Shown one piece after another: positions 48,101 to 59,360 of a stretch of 64,000 bases of DNA; position 1 is the first letter of the stretch; each line of letters starts with the position of its first letter. The notes beneath the pieces are model-generated. The model was not told the origin of the DNA. It was given only the letters and a program-made list of their open reading frames with translations, and searched no databases. The DNA comes from Blasia pusilla (taxonomy: Eukaryota > Marchantiophyta > Marchantiopsida > Blasiales), in assembly GCA_050084515.1 (NCBI GenBank), contig CM114272.1:16492001-16556000 (forward strand), written 5' to 3'. A program made the translations under genes and the position numbers.

Positions 48101-51100
48101 TCTAAGGGTCTGAAGATGATGCAAATTACTGTGATAGCACTGGGAGTCTCTATATCCAGTTCTACTCTGAAACGCAAGAATAGTTGTCCAAAGATTCCAA
48201 AACTTCTTTGAAGCAGCAGAAAATTTGACATGATGAAGAAGACTCCGGGGGAGGAAAATGCTAATGTGATCAAGCCTAGTGAAGTAAGGTCACCGATAAC
48301 CGACATCTTTTATCCAAGAAAATGAAATGAGAGCTAGGACATCCGAATCGCACAATGCCTTCCCATGGGGGATTGCTGCAAGTAACAGAAACTATGGAAA
48401 TTATCATGCGCAATAATGATCCAACTCCAGATCGGTTCAAAATCTGCAAACTAAGAGGACTAATTAGCAGCTTAGTAATTTGTTTCTCTCCTACCCCCAA
48501 ATCAATAGTAGGTCAAGAGCTTATGACACGGAAAAGCCAATCAACCAGGACTGCAACTATGTACCGGCACTGACAATTGAGCATCCAAAAGCTGCAACCA
48601 TTGCCTGATACGTTGGGGTGCCTGGAATATATGAAAGATGACCAAGAGCATCACAGTCCAGGACTGCTGCCCCTTTTTCCTTCAGCAACTCTCGAACATA
48701 TGACTTGCCAGAGGCAATTCCACCAGTGAGACCCACCATATACGGACCATAATTTAGCGTACTCTCCAACAGCCTGCCTCCTTTAGCCCTGTCAACTCCA
48801 AACACGAGTTTGGAACATACTTCAGGTCAGTGCGCCTCGACAGCTCACAAACCAAGTCCTGCATCAACTGCAAGTATAGATTCTATTCAGGTCTTGACAT
48901 TATATGAACCACTCTGTCTTTGTGTGGTAAGAAAGGTGAGAATCCTGTCTGCTTTCCTGTACAATGCAAGAAACTGAGTCCAAGTTTGTTAGTTGCCTGC
49001 TTAAGAGTTAAGACAGGGAAATTCTCGCTGAAACATTCACTTAATATTACATTAGGGACATTCCTGAAGCTGCTGCTTTATGTTGACACCAGTGGCATGG
49101 ATTAATAGAATGTTAGAGAATACCAGTAAAAGACTGGAAGACTTGGATAAACTCTGCATCATAAGTGCTTCCACTTTCCAGAGGAGTGCATCTTTCACTC
49201 ACATTTATTCCTTGATCCAACCTTTCTCATCACATAATCAAGCAAAGGCAGGTGGTAGAAGGCTAAAAGACTACAGCAGGAACTAATAATCTTGAAGATG
49301 ATCTCTATATCTACTGGAGCTTCAAGACAAAGACTGGCAGATTGTCATCGATAAATATTGTAACCCAATATTTTAATCTGTGGTGTAAATACTAAAGAGA
49401 TGGAGTCTCTTGAAAGATAACACAGCTTTGAAGCTCACTTTCCTGACTACTAATTGTGTTGATTGCTTGTTGAAAGATGTAAGTTACATAAAGACTCCAG
49501 ACTCTCCCAAGTGCACTAGTGTTCCCAGTGCCCAAAGCAGAGAAACCCAAGAGTGAAAGGATAAGAAGAACCTGAACAGCGGAGGACTGGGACAACACTG
49601 ATGAGGCCTTGATGTTCTCTACTCAGGCTTAGCCAAGAATAAAGAATCTGTACACAATTGGATTCTACTGATGATATTGTTGAGTACCATCATTTTCAAA
49701 TGAAATCAGAGCCTCGGCCATGAGTTACCTGATTTTGATTTCATTTGAATCACTGTATTAGTATAAGACAGAAATTAGCCTTTCTTTTGAGACAGTGACA
49801 TCTTCTGCCACTGGGCTTCTACATAGAAAGTACCCGCCATGTGAAATCACTAAACGACCAGGGAATAACTTAAGCCATCAAAGTTTCAGTGTAAGAGGCC
49901 ATTCTCCAGGAATCCATGGCTATGGAATCAAAGGCGCTTCCAGATCAAGAATCTTTGGAATACATGTTCCATTTTAAAGACCCTCAATTACCCTTCTTCT
50001 CCAAGATTTACGTAGAACTCGAGACTGAACTCTAGAACACATCCATGCTGAGGAAAGCCATAGACTGACAAGGGTTAGAAACTGATAACATTTAACCCAA
50101 ACAATACTACTATTTGCAATGCATTTTTGGGCTCCACACATAATCGACGCCATGATTTTCGTTTTAAATAACTAAGTGAAGGATATGTGTGGCACACTTC
50201 AAGGAAGTTCTCTTTCTGGGTCTCACGAAACTATACACAGTTAACATGGAGAAATTGACATACCCTTGGATGAAAGTGCCAAGAGCTTGTTGGCGCAATT
50301 TTGTGGAGCTAGATTTTAATCCATCTAACTTGTCGATGACCGTATCACAAACAACCACCTGCAACCATGGCAATTTGACTCTGGACAAGTCTTAATAATT
50401 CAAAATGTGATTGACTTGTCACCAATTTATCGATCGATCTTAAAGTAGAGCACCTAAATCCATCATGACCACCAGTTTTGGGACAACACTGTACATACCA
50501 TAAGAACCAAATCATTTGCACCCTCATCAGTAAGATGGTAAGTTTACCTTCAGAGGATGAAGTCCAAGCGCCACACGCGAATCATTGAACATCTGTGCGC
50601 CTGTTTCAGTCTCTTCACTGACAACAATGCAATCCAGTCCAGAGTCTTCAACAGCTCTTTTAGGAACAGCCTCCTCAATTTCGAAGCATTCAATATCAAA
50701 AGACTTTCCGTAACTTCTGGCCATATCCATCAAGAACTGCTTCACCGATTCAAGACGAACTTCGAATGGCTCGATCAACTACAAACACACGTAGCAGCTT
50801 TAGTTCCACCCTATGACGCGATCCATGAAAGGAAAGTGGAACTTCTTACAAAAAGAAATAAGAAATTCACGAGAACAGTGTAAACGCTCCTTGCGTGCCT
50901 GTCCTCTACTTCTCTGGGAACTTGATTGAGTGAGTGTGTCATACGATATTACTGGCATGGACGAACCTCTTTCAGCGATTTCCGGGCAAGAAGTGACCCT
51001 TTCGATATTCCCACGAGCAGACGCCCACCTGATTCAACTACTGATACAGACTTTTCTAGCAGGACCTTGTGCCCTTCGTGCAACCTGTCAAAGGTCCCTG

Positions 51101-51146
51101 CCACCACTACTGCCCGAAATTCGTCGCTTTCCTTTCGATGATTCAT
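45116..51146 (-). CDS. COASY: Trifunctional CoA synthase: PPAT, dephospho-CoA kinase and HD-phosphohydrolase-like domains
   Basis: Ten exons joined by nine GT-AG introns, every junction phase-matched: 51146-50967, 50778-50548, 50358-50264, 48788-48565, 47917-47616, 47427-47292, 46581-46410, 46062-45903, 45660-45564, 45348-45116, giving 609 aa. Residues 1-168 are phosphopantetheine adenylyltransferase: GTFDRLHEGH (residues 17-26, nucleotidyltransferase HxGH), IVVSEET and the KSSSTKLR loop. Residues 169-389 are dephospho-CoA kinase: Walker A GLTGGIASGKS (188-198), DGTINRQTL, and VVEAALLLEA in place of the usual D-x-PLL-E segment. Residues 390-609 resemble the predicted HD phosphohydrolase family (COG4339 type): SEPWRHYHN, DGDLAFFMDFNLAVLG, REYNVKIRREH. 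Together the first two domains make CoA from 4'-phosphopantetheine. The start is ATG 51146, with an in-frame TAA at 51179-51177. Arabidopsis has the two enzymes as separate proteins, whereas animals fuse them. The HD dyad position reads QH, so that domain may not be catalytic. The exon model is inferred without transcript data. Confidence 0.9.
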
Positions 51147-51149
51147 CGG

Positions 51150-52135
51150 TGAAAACCCTGTGATCACAACCGAGTTTTACATGGCCCGGGCAATTGTGCA
51201 TAGCAACAGACGACATTTACAAGAATTTCGCAAGTTGAAATTTGTGAGAATGAGTCGGCTCTGCCGCTGCTATGAGAGAAAAATGCCCTTAAATCCTAGC
51301 ACTTCATATTCTAGAGAACCATAAGAGCTGCAGTGTACACCCCCGAGAATTTTGCACGAATTCTCGCCTGCAGTGACTTTCCAACTGCCATCCCAACGGC
51401 GCTAATTCTTTGCAGATTCGGCGGTGAGAGGAGCCTACCGTTAAGAGCTTTGATGGCCGGAATTACAGATACTTCAACCTGCTTGATCGCACGGCTTTCA
51501 ACTCCACCGAAAATTCTCCGACTGCGAAAACGATTGTAGGTACTGTGAATTAGCCGAACCGGATGGAGATGGAACGCGCTTGATCTCAGATCGCAGACAT
51601 TCGTGATTAGGTTGGGCAGCGGGAGGAAGCGCGCCTGAGTCATGTCATCGCCATGCAACCTCTCTCGACTTCCGCAGAGTTCAATCTCACAAAAAAAGCA
51701 CTTCCGCTCGCAGCGAACACTGTGGCGAGCGACCGTGCTCGGATACGATTTGAAAATTCCCAATAATCGCATGTGAGTGCTGATCCACGCAGAAACGCAG
51801 AAAGGAATCGAAACGGATCAAATAATCGAGCAGTGGCTTGCGACAAAGCCGACGTCGCTGTTCATCTCAACCTCGATTCCAACACGAGTAAACCAGTGTG
51901 CGGCCAGGTACAAGAGGATGGAAAACCCATCCGGCATTAAAAAAAAAGTACTCAAAGAGTCGAGTAAGTGAATGCGAAAAGAAAATAACACCCTATGGGC
52001 TAAACGATATTGGGAACACTTGGGCACGTCGGAAAGTTATGAAGATCGGTTGCCTCCAATAGAAAATAGATGAAGATAACACATTTCTTGAAGGGAAATG
52101 ATGGGTGCAATTCGTAAGGAATGAAATGAGTCAAA
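51150..52135. other. Probable promoter and 5' UTR region of the CoA gene
   Basis: Moderately GC-rich just upstream of the ATG at 51146. A 153-codon - strand frame at 51772-51311 shows no domain. I could not pick out a convincing TATA box. Confidence 0.4.
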
Positions 52136-52139
52136 CGTC

Positions 52140-52890
52140 TCCCCCATAGCCCCATACATCGACGGGGGACGAATCGATGTCTATCGTGAAATTGACTCTA
52201 GAGATGGGTCTTCTTCAAGGCCGCCGCTGCTCCTTGTAGCAATCTACCTTGTGCTACCACTTGGGCTCATAGAGTCTCCCACGAGGATCCGTGACTACAA
52301 CATCCGCCGCCTCCACCTCAGCCTCTCGTGTCATTCAAAGATCAAATTGGATAAGAGAATCCCCCCATGGAGTAGTGCCTCTCTCTCTACACGTGGAAAC
52401 CACTTTCGTGAGCAAAATTGAACATGATATCCCGCACACCATCATGAGTGGCAATCCTCTCACCCCCAATTGGACAACGTGCTAAATGCACATCAAGTGG
52501 ATTCAGACTTCGGCGACATTCATAATGTGTCCAACTAATCACTAATGGTTGGGAGAGGCCCAATCGGAACCACATTGTTGTAGTGTAGGTAAGTGATGCG
52601 ATAAAGAAAGCCCGGATGAGGGGACGAGCCCCCACCCATGAGCATGTCCCTTTTTGGGAGCAAGAGCGAACACTAGGTCCGAAACTCCATAGGAATATCC
52701 CGGTCTAACAAAATAACTCTAAGAACTGCCTCAAAGTGGGCTTCCATCAAAGAAGATTGGAGCCCAAACTGATCGGAGGTAACTAGGGAGGAGAAAGTAA
52801 GGGATAACCGCTCTAGCCTCACCTAGAAGGGAATTTCCACATGCTTTAAGGGAAGATTGTAGTGAGAACATGCCATCGTCAACCTGGGAC
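52140..52890 (-). mobile_element. Fragment of a second restriction-like-endonuclease non-LTR element
   Basis: On the - strand, the frame 52635-52387 encodes MGARPLIRAFFIASLTYTTT, then DVHLARCPIGGERIATHDGV and RDIMFNFAHESGFHV, the Cys/His-box region that precedes the nuclease in R2-type elements. After a stop and frame change, about 52335-52265 gives EVEAADVVVTDPRGRLYE, the nuclease core. It is clearly a different lineage from the 13-17 kb copy. No RT is visible, so it is truncated. Confidence 0.6.
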
Positions 52891-53164
52891 ACGTCTAGAG
52901 CAAAGAAGGGGTGCTGCTATGACTCAACTCCCCAAAAAAGTCGAGGGCGCCACTAATTCTGTCAAGAGAAGATCTACTCCATCAAAGGCAATGAGCCAAG
53001 AGGCCTGTCTACGAGCTAGCTCCCCCATGGGGCACTCAAAGGAGTCGAGTCCTAAAAGGTCCCCAAACACATGTATGATCTTCCTATCGAAGGATCTTTA
53101 GAGGGTCAAAAGGTGGCTAGACATCCAAAAAGTTATAGTGAGATAACTAGGTAGACAAGCAAAA

Positions 53165-53500
53165 CAAGAATGTCTGTCCATTACGGATACAGACATCCTT
53201 GGGTTGAGTGAGTACCATACATTATATCACCCGAAAGAAGGTCCTGGTGAGGATTTTCCCGAGACATCCTATAGATGAGTCCCTGGTGCGAGCCAAGGCG
53301 ATAGTGACTGATGTAGAGTCCTACGACGTCTTGGTTGGTGGAGCAGTGTTATATCCGATGGGGTTTTCCCTAGATTATTGGGAGGAGTCAGCATCCTACA
53401 TACCAAGATGGCAGTCAGGTGATGGGCGCCTTAGCTTATTACCCGTTTGATTCACAGGTGCAGTGACCGAGCGACGACCATGAGAGATGGCGACCTTAGC
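53165..53500 (+). mobile_element. Ty3/gypsy copy 3: protease fragment
   Basis: This stretch is collinear with copy 2 positions 36186-36490 and encodes VLVRIFPRHPIDESLVRAKA, ESYDVLVGGAVLYPMGFSLD and WEESASYIPRW. That is the back half of the aspartic protease domain. It lies on the + strand and ends where the 3' end of copy 4 (- strand) begins, near 53500, so two element pieces are joined in opposite directions. The left end is near 53165. Confidence 0.8.
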
Positions 53501-53723
53501 AGTGCCATCTGTCGTGCGCATACATATCGCTACACAACATACATCGCTGGTCACATCTACACCACACAACACCGATCTTCCCCACACACGGGTCGATCCA
53601 CACATGTACAAAAATCAACTCATACATATATATGGAGATCACACAACCGCCCTCCTAGCTGGCACTTGGATCCCCCCAACTCTAGATAGAAAATATCACA
53701 TCTCTTTGACATTACCTACTACC

Positions 53724-54181
53724 CTATACACATCTCGGACACATCCATCGTCCCGTGGTAACCACATCAAGAGGGGGGGTCAGACATGACATATGCCACC
53801 CTCGAGAACAACCATCACATACCAACATGGTGGCTGCATCCCTCGCAGATCCGCACAACATACACCTCAAGCCAAGCTCGGATCCACTGTCCCATCTACG
53901 TTCGGAAGATGACATGGCGCACAATTGCGCACATGATCCTTCCAAACCATACCATCCCGTCCCTCCAACATGAGGACTCCGGTCGGTAATACCTTGCGCA
54001 CACGTAGGATCGTAGGCCCTGCAGTGACATTTAGCGTCGTGGGTGCCGCCTGCTGTAAATACACGTAATCTACAGGATGAAACCTCCTAATCCCTAGACG
54101 ATAACCTCCTCCACGAATGGTCGCATACCTTAATGTATCTCTATGCTGGGCAATAGCTAAGTTCTCAAAGGCCATACGCAT
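53724..54181 (-). pseudogene. Integrase tail and PHD finger (copy 4)
   Basis: The frame from 54181 encodes the integrase tail (PTILRVRKVLPTGVLMLEG, MVWKDHVRNCAPCHLPN). The frame from about 53945 encodes a complete PHD finger: CMLCGSARDAATMLVCDGC, then SRGWHMSCLTPPL, then GRWMCPRC, giving C4-H-C3 spacing with the conserved Trp two residues before the last Cys pair. The two frames differ because of a short deletion just before the finger, where copy 2 has VVPTGLP. PHD fingers read the histone H3 tail, often its K4 methylation state; which state this one would bind cannot be told from the sequence. Confidence 0.88.
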
Positions 54182-54205
54182 AACTCTACGAAAAACTTCT
54201 GCCCT

Positions 54206-55687
54206 CTAAGAACATGCTTGTATCCACACATCTGGATCATCAAGATCTAACACCTCCGCCATGTCACGTTGAATCGCTGCAGGTAAATCTGGCTCTCTCC
54301 CAAAGAGCAAAAAGTACGGTGAAAATGACGCCAAGGATGCCTGCCGACTAAAGCGATAACCCATAGCCAACCATGGCAACTGTAGGTCCCACTCCCTCAA
54401 CTGTCCCCGCTGCAAGCCATACTTGCGCAATCCTCTCTTCACCGTCTGTACCACTCTCTCCGCCAACCCATCCGCCTTAAGATGATCTCTAGACGTGGTG
54501 CAGTGATCTATCAGCGCCTGATCACACAAGGCCTGAAACTCTCCCCTGAACTCAGTACCTTGGTCAGTCAACACCTCCACCGGTACACCAAAGTGACTAA
54601 GCACACGATCTAGAAACGCATAAGCTGTTCCCTCGCTCGCCTTGTCTGGTAGTGTCACCAACTCTATCCACTTGGAGAAATGCTCCACCATGACCAACAC
54701 GTACCTATGATGACGTCCCGTCAATGGAAAAGGTCCCGCAAAGTCTAAACTCCACCGATAACCTAAACCCATAATCGGAAAAGGATGTAAGTGCGGAGTG
54801 GGAGCATTGAAGGATGCTCGCACTCTGTCACATACCATACATCTGGCCACAAAATGTTGTACCCCAATATGCATGTCACGCCACCAATACTGAACCTGGA
54901 GTAAGCTGTGAGTACGCTTTACTCCAAAATGTCCCAACTCCTCATGGGCATGTCGCACTACACGTGCTCGCTGGGAAGGATGAGGTACCACACTTATCCT
55001 ACCATCTCCCCATACCTGCAAAATGTGAGTCCCCTCCCACCTGAACCTCTTGGCTCTTTGTAGAATCCGATCCCGCTCCCTAGCACTCACTGTACTCGCA
55101 ATGACGCAAGTGCGCAAGAACTCCACAACCTCCACGTCGTCATGGATATCACGACCACCTGTCGCCTCCTCACTAACCTCCAGATCCAAAGACTCATCAT
55201 CCAACCCCACCAGTGGAGTCATCACCTGTGGCTGACCTCCCATAGTCAACCAACAAAGATAGGCAGATGCATGCCAACCGGGAATCATCTCCTCATCACT
55301 CTCTCCGTGCCATCGAGCTCCTGTGTCGTCTCTCTGACTCGGACATGGGTTACGACTCAACCCATCCGCATCCTGATTCAGCCAACCTGGCCTATGAACC
55401 ACCTCAAACTCATACTCCTGTAGTAATAGAGCCCACCTGGCAATCTTTCCCGTAAGCTTGTCGGACTCCATCAACCACCTCAAAGGCTGATGATCAGTGA
55501 TAAGTGTGAAAGGATTGCCGAATAAATAGCACCTGAAATGTGCCACGGCCCACACTGTAGCCAAGCACTCTCCCTTGTAGGAGCTGTACTTCACCTCTGC
55601 AATGTTGTTCGATCGGCTCGCGTAAGCCACAACGAACTCCCTCTCCTCGTCATCCCTCTGACTAAGGAGTGCTCCTAGATCCAACAT
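54206..55687 (-). pseudogene. RNase H and integrase, one open frame (copy 4)
   Basis: An open frame of 493 codons. RNase H: EFVVAYASRSNNIAEVKYSS, ITDHQPLRWLM, KIARWALLLQEYEFEVVHRP and NQDADGLSR. Integrase: the H2C2 zinc region (HAHEELGHFGVKRTHSLL, then CMVCDR), then the DDE core with SLDFAGPFP, LTDQGTEF and DGLAERVVQTVKRG, then AMGYRFSRQASLASFSPYFL. All three core acidic residues are present. The frame ends at a TAA or TAG in the region following DPDVWIQA, where copy 2 reads on with CYERAELFRR. This is the longest intact piece of the family in the window. Confidence 0.9.
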
Positions 55688-55797
55688 GCTCCAATCCGTA
55701 TGTAACTGGAATGGGCGACCCCTAACCGGTCTCTGTAAATGGGTGAGGACGTCAACTTGTCCTTGAGCTCATGAAATGCTCGATCCTGATCATCTCC

Positions 55798-56768
55798 TCA
55801 CAACCAAACCTGATCAAGTCTCATCAACAAGGTCAAAGACTTTGCGATCGCACTAAAACCCTTGACATATCGTCGATAGAAGTTTGCCAGTCCAAGAAAT
55901 GCTCGAACTCGACTCACATCTGTAGGGCGTTGAATCTGCGCAATAGCCTCTACCTTCGTCTTCAGAACGCCTAACCCACTCGGATATATGGTGTGTCCCA
56001 AGTACTCAATCTGCTCCTGAAAGAATCTGCACTTGCCTGGATGTAACTTCAGTCCATGTAACTGCAATCGCCGAAACACCTCCTCCAAGTGTCGCTCATG
56101 CTCCTCAACCGTGGAACTGAAGATAAGAATATCATCTATGTAACATCGTACAAAATCCGAGCCAGCCAGAATCCTATCCATCACTCTCTGAAACTCTGCA
56201 GGTGCGTTCTTCAACCTAAATGGTAAGAACCGCCACTGATACAAGCAATCTCTCCCGAACCGATCTATCCCCCAGAATGCTGTCTTCTCCATGTCCTCCA
56301 AGCTGATAGGAAGTTGATGATAACCAGCACGGAGATCTAAAGTATCGAAGATCTTTGCATGCCCTACCACATCAAAGATCTCCTCAAGAGTAGGCATGGC
56401 ATACCAATCTGACCTCGTATGTCGGTTGATAGGACGGTAATCTCCATACATCCGCATATTCGTCCAATTGCCATACATATCCTTCTTCGCCGGCATGACT
56501 GTGGCAGATGCATACTCCCCATGTGATAACTCCAAAAGTCCTGACTCCTGCTCTGAATCAAGGCTCGCTCCATATCAGAATACCTGTAGGGTTGACGAAA
56601 GATCGGCGTATCACTAGCCAACTCAATCCGTATCCCGGAACCTTTCAACGTACCCAAGTCTCTCATATCAAGGCAAAACAACCGACATGCCCTCTCGTAA
56701 AACCTATGAACTAGCCGTCGCTCTCCTCCTATCAACTTGAGACCTATCACAGGCTCCCAAGTCTCCAT
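55798..56768 (-). pseudogene. Reverse transcriptase (copy 4), split by a 16-base deletion
   Basis: The frame from 56768 carries the RT lead-in (DLGTLKGSGIRIELASDTPI, RYSDMERALIQSRSQD). The frame from 56535 to 55798 carries the rest: ASATVMPAKKDMYG, GDYRPINR, TLDLRAGYHQLPI, AFWGIDR, CLYQWRFLPFRLKNAPAEFQ, the catalytic CYIDDILIFS, HGLKLHPGKCRFF and RAFLGLANFYRRYV. The two frames are offset by loss of 16 bases lying between direct GACT repeats in copy 2; copy 5 shows the same loss. Confidence 0.9.
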
Positions 56769-57064
56769 CGTGACCTCATTTGGAGAGGACGCAACCTCCG
56801 GCTTTGGTTGCTATGTAACAACCCTAGCCACCTCCGCAACAGCCCCTCCACTCTGACCTCCTACACCATGCTCCACGTCCAAAAAATGAACATGTGCTAC
56901 TCTAGCCGCCAGACTCTCTCGCTCGAACGACGCCCCGGGAAGTCCATGGATGCCTATCTTTCCTCGTCTCTCCCCACCCAATGCCTGACATTGACCACTC
57001 AGAGGCAATGGTCCAACTCGTGGACGTGACGGCATGGATGACACTCACATCCGTCTCTGATCAG

Positions 57065-58091
57065 CCATACCTAGGCTGACTATCCATGTGAGACAGTTGA
57101 GGTCCATTGCCTACCCCAACACCTGTCTCTGGGATGCCTCAGTATTCCCTGGCACCGCCGTAGTACTGGCAGTGAACCCCATGGCGCGCTCGCGCTCATC
57201 TGCTATAGGCTCCTCCAATGCTCCGGTCACCTCATCCCAAATCATGTTTGGCCCTCCTTGACAAAAGGCATGGGATGTTGGGAAGCTCACCAACGTAGGT
57301 AAGGTTGCCCTCAACTCCCTCACCCTATTCACCATGGCCAACGGTGGTCTATCATCCCGTGTCACCACCTGAGATCGACGCCCTGAGCCCAAAATAGCAT
57401 CTACTGTGAGATGTGGTGCTCTTTGGACTCCACCGTATGCTCGACTCAGTACCTCTAATGGTATCAGGTTCGTCCATCACAGTCGTGGACGATGGGCACG
57501 TGACCCAACTCTCGCTGCATCTAACAACACAGCATGTCCCAACCAGGACTTCACCTGATGTACACTCGTCATCACACGTGCACGAGTGTCTCCCAACAAC
57601 GGCACGTTCTCCAAAATGTACGTTGGAGAACATATGTGACTCTCCTGCAAGTGTCGTTCTACTCGCAGCATCTCCCAAAACATCCTTGACCTCGGATCCT
57701 GCAATCCAAATCCTCGGCCAGCTGATGAATGACCTTGACATGGCCATCCAGCAATCATCAAATGAATGATGCCAACTCTATCCAGATCCTGCGCCCCCAC
57801 CAAAGAGATGTCGGCGGGTAGCGTATGCTGATATCCCCGTACTGCAGATACCGGCAACAACTCACGATACCTCTGGACCAATCTCGCCACGTGACGTAAT
57901 GATACTCACCGCGCGGTCTCATCTCTCTCCACATAAAGGTACTGATGCACCCGTATGCCCGCCTGCAATAGTGCAGCCAATCCGGTGCTAATCCCTCCGA
58001 AGAGATCTAACACCCTAACACCCTCCTCTGGGCACTGCCACACAACAGGTGTGGTATCCAGTGGGGTCAACGTCTCCACTCCAAGAGCCAC
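57065..58091 (-). pseudogene. Retroelement-encoded C5-cytosine DNA methyltransferase (copy 4)
   Basis: One reading frame of about 340 codons holds all key motifs. Motif I: RVLDLFGGISTGLAALL (about 57.98-58.01 kb). Motif IV: AGWPCQGHSSAGRG, with the catalytic Cys at about 57739. Motif VI: TYILENVPLL (about 57.61). Motif VIII-like: SRAHRPRL then WTNL (about 57.48). Motif IX/X-like: ERERAMGF and AMDLNCLTW (57.07-57.2). The enzyme would transfer a methyl group from S-adenosylmethionine to cytosine C5. The order I to X is the ordinary one, not the permuted order of plant DRM enzymes. Three in-frame stops, at about 57907 (TGA), 57477 (TGA) and 57112 (TAG), disable it; there are no frameshifts. The frame lies between protease and RT. 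Target sequence is unknown. Confidence 0.88.
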
Positions 58092-58149
58092 GTGACTCTC
58101 GCTGCTCTAGGATAAAAACATGACTCCACGCCTGCCTCATGAGGTCGTC

Positions 58150-59165
58150 GGCACTCCTCTATAGCTCTCGAGTCGTACCCCACAATGGTGAAGAGGCCGC
58201 ACCAACATGGGAAGAGACACCCACCATGGCTTGTCTCTCCGTGGGACTATCCGCTACTGGGACATCCTCCGCATGTGCGTTCCCCTCCAACAACTCTCAT
58301 GGCCAGCTAACACTACCTATGAAAGCTGCCAACGTGGTCACAGACTTGCCTCGTGATCGACCACCTCGTCTCGCAAACTACACGGGTAACTGACTCATCC
58401 GGCCGTCACCTGACCATCATCTTGGCCGATAAGCAACGGTCTCCTCCCAGAAGTCGAGGATGAATCCTAGGGGATATAACACCGTACTCCCCACCAACAC
58501 ATCGTACGACTCAGTTGGTGTCGTAATTGCACGTGTGCGCACCATAGCACTATCCGTCGCATGCTCTGGCTGGACTCTGACAACAATCTCCTATCGAGTC
58601 ATATACTGAGTGGGTGATACGCCCCCAATCGAGGTCTGTATCTAGAAGGGACAAGGCTCAATGTCGGCCTTCAGAACCCCAACGCTAAACACGCCGCCTT
58701 CCCTAACATCAAGGGTTGCACTCGAATCAAGTAGGACGCCGCGGGTGGTGGTATCTTTGTCCCCCGTCGGACTAACCAAGTGAAAACTCCAGCTCGGTTA
58801 TCCAGTAACACTACTCTAGGTGTCACCACTGCTCGCTCTATGGCCGATCGAGCTGGCATATCTACCAACTTTTCCGCCGCCGCATGCCATGACTCTGTGG
58901 GGAACGTCCCCAGCACCGACTCTGAGGGCAAGTCCACCACCTCCTCAACTATCTCTGAACAAGAAGCAGTCATCTCTCTACGCTCACACAACGTGGAGGC
59001 CAACCGGAACACCTCTGCTGGTCCAACCCCCAACGTCGCCAACTCTATGGCGGAAAATAGTGGAGTCTGACTCACTCTGGTGGCCACCTCCAACACTATG
59101 GTCGACACTGACTCCACTCGAGCCGGCATAGGAGTTCTCACTCCAACTCCTCGTGACGTCGACAT
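58150..59165 (-). pseudogene. Aspartic protease region (copy 4)
   Basis: The frame 59165-58671 matches copy 2 positions 35.64-36.15 kb: VGPAEVFRLASTLCERRE, SESVLGTFPTESWHA, SAIERAVVTPRVVLLDN, then IRVQPLMLGKAAC. The active-site segment lacks two bases next to the DSG-equivalent codons, so the catalytic motif is split between frames. Downstream, to about 58150, broken frames still give protease-fold pieces such as ESYDVLVGSTVLYPLGF and FWEETVAYRP. The part before the active site has no recognised domain. Confidence 0.75.
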
Positions 59166-59360
59166 AGGTGCCTAAAATGTAGGCACCGTTGGTCGTCGAG
59201 GCACCATCGATGGTGTGTGTAGTGCCTCCGAAAATGTGAACCACTGTGGAACCCTGGCTTGCCGCCCATCGGTCCCCTTTGGTGGGTCAATCTCAACTCC
59301 ACCTCTCGATGGCTCGGTGCCTCTCGCAGCACCCCGAGTCACCATTGCAGTTGCCTCAAC

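Noticed and set aside
51311-51772. 153-codon - strand frame upstream of the CoA gene
   Set aside because: No domain, and an in-frame stop separates it from the PPAT start; more likely 5' UTR or promoter.
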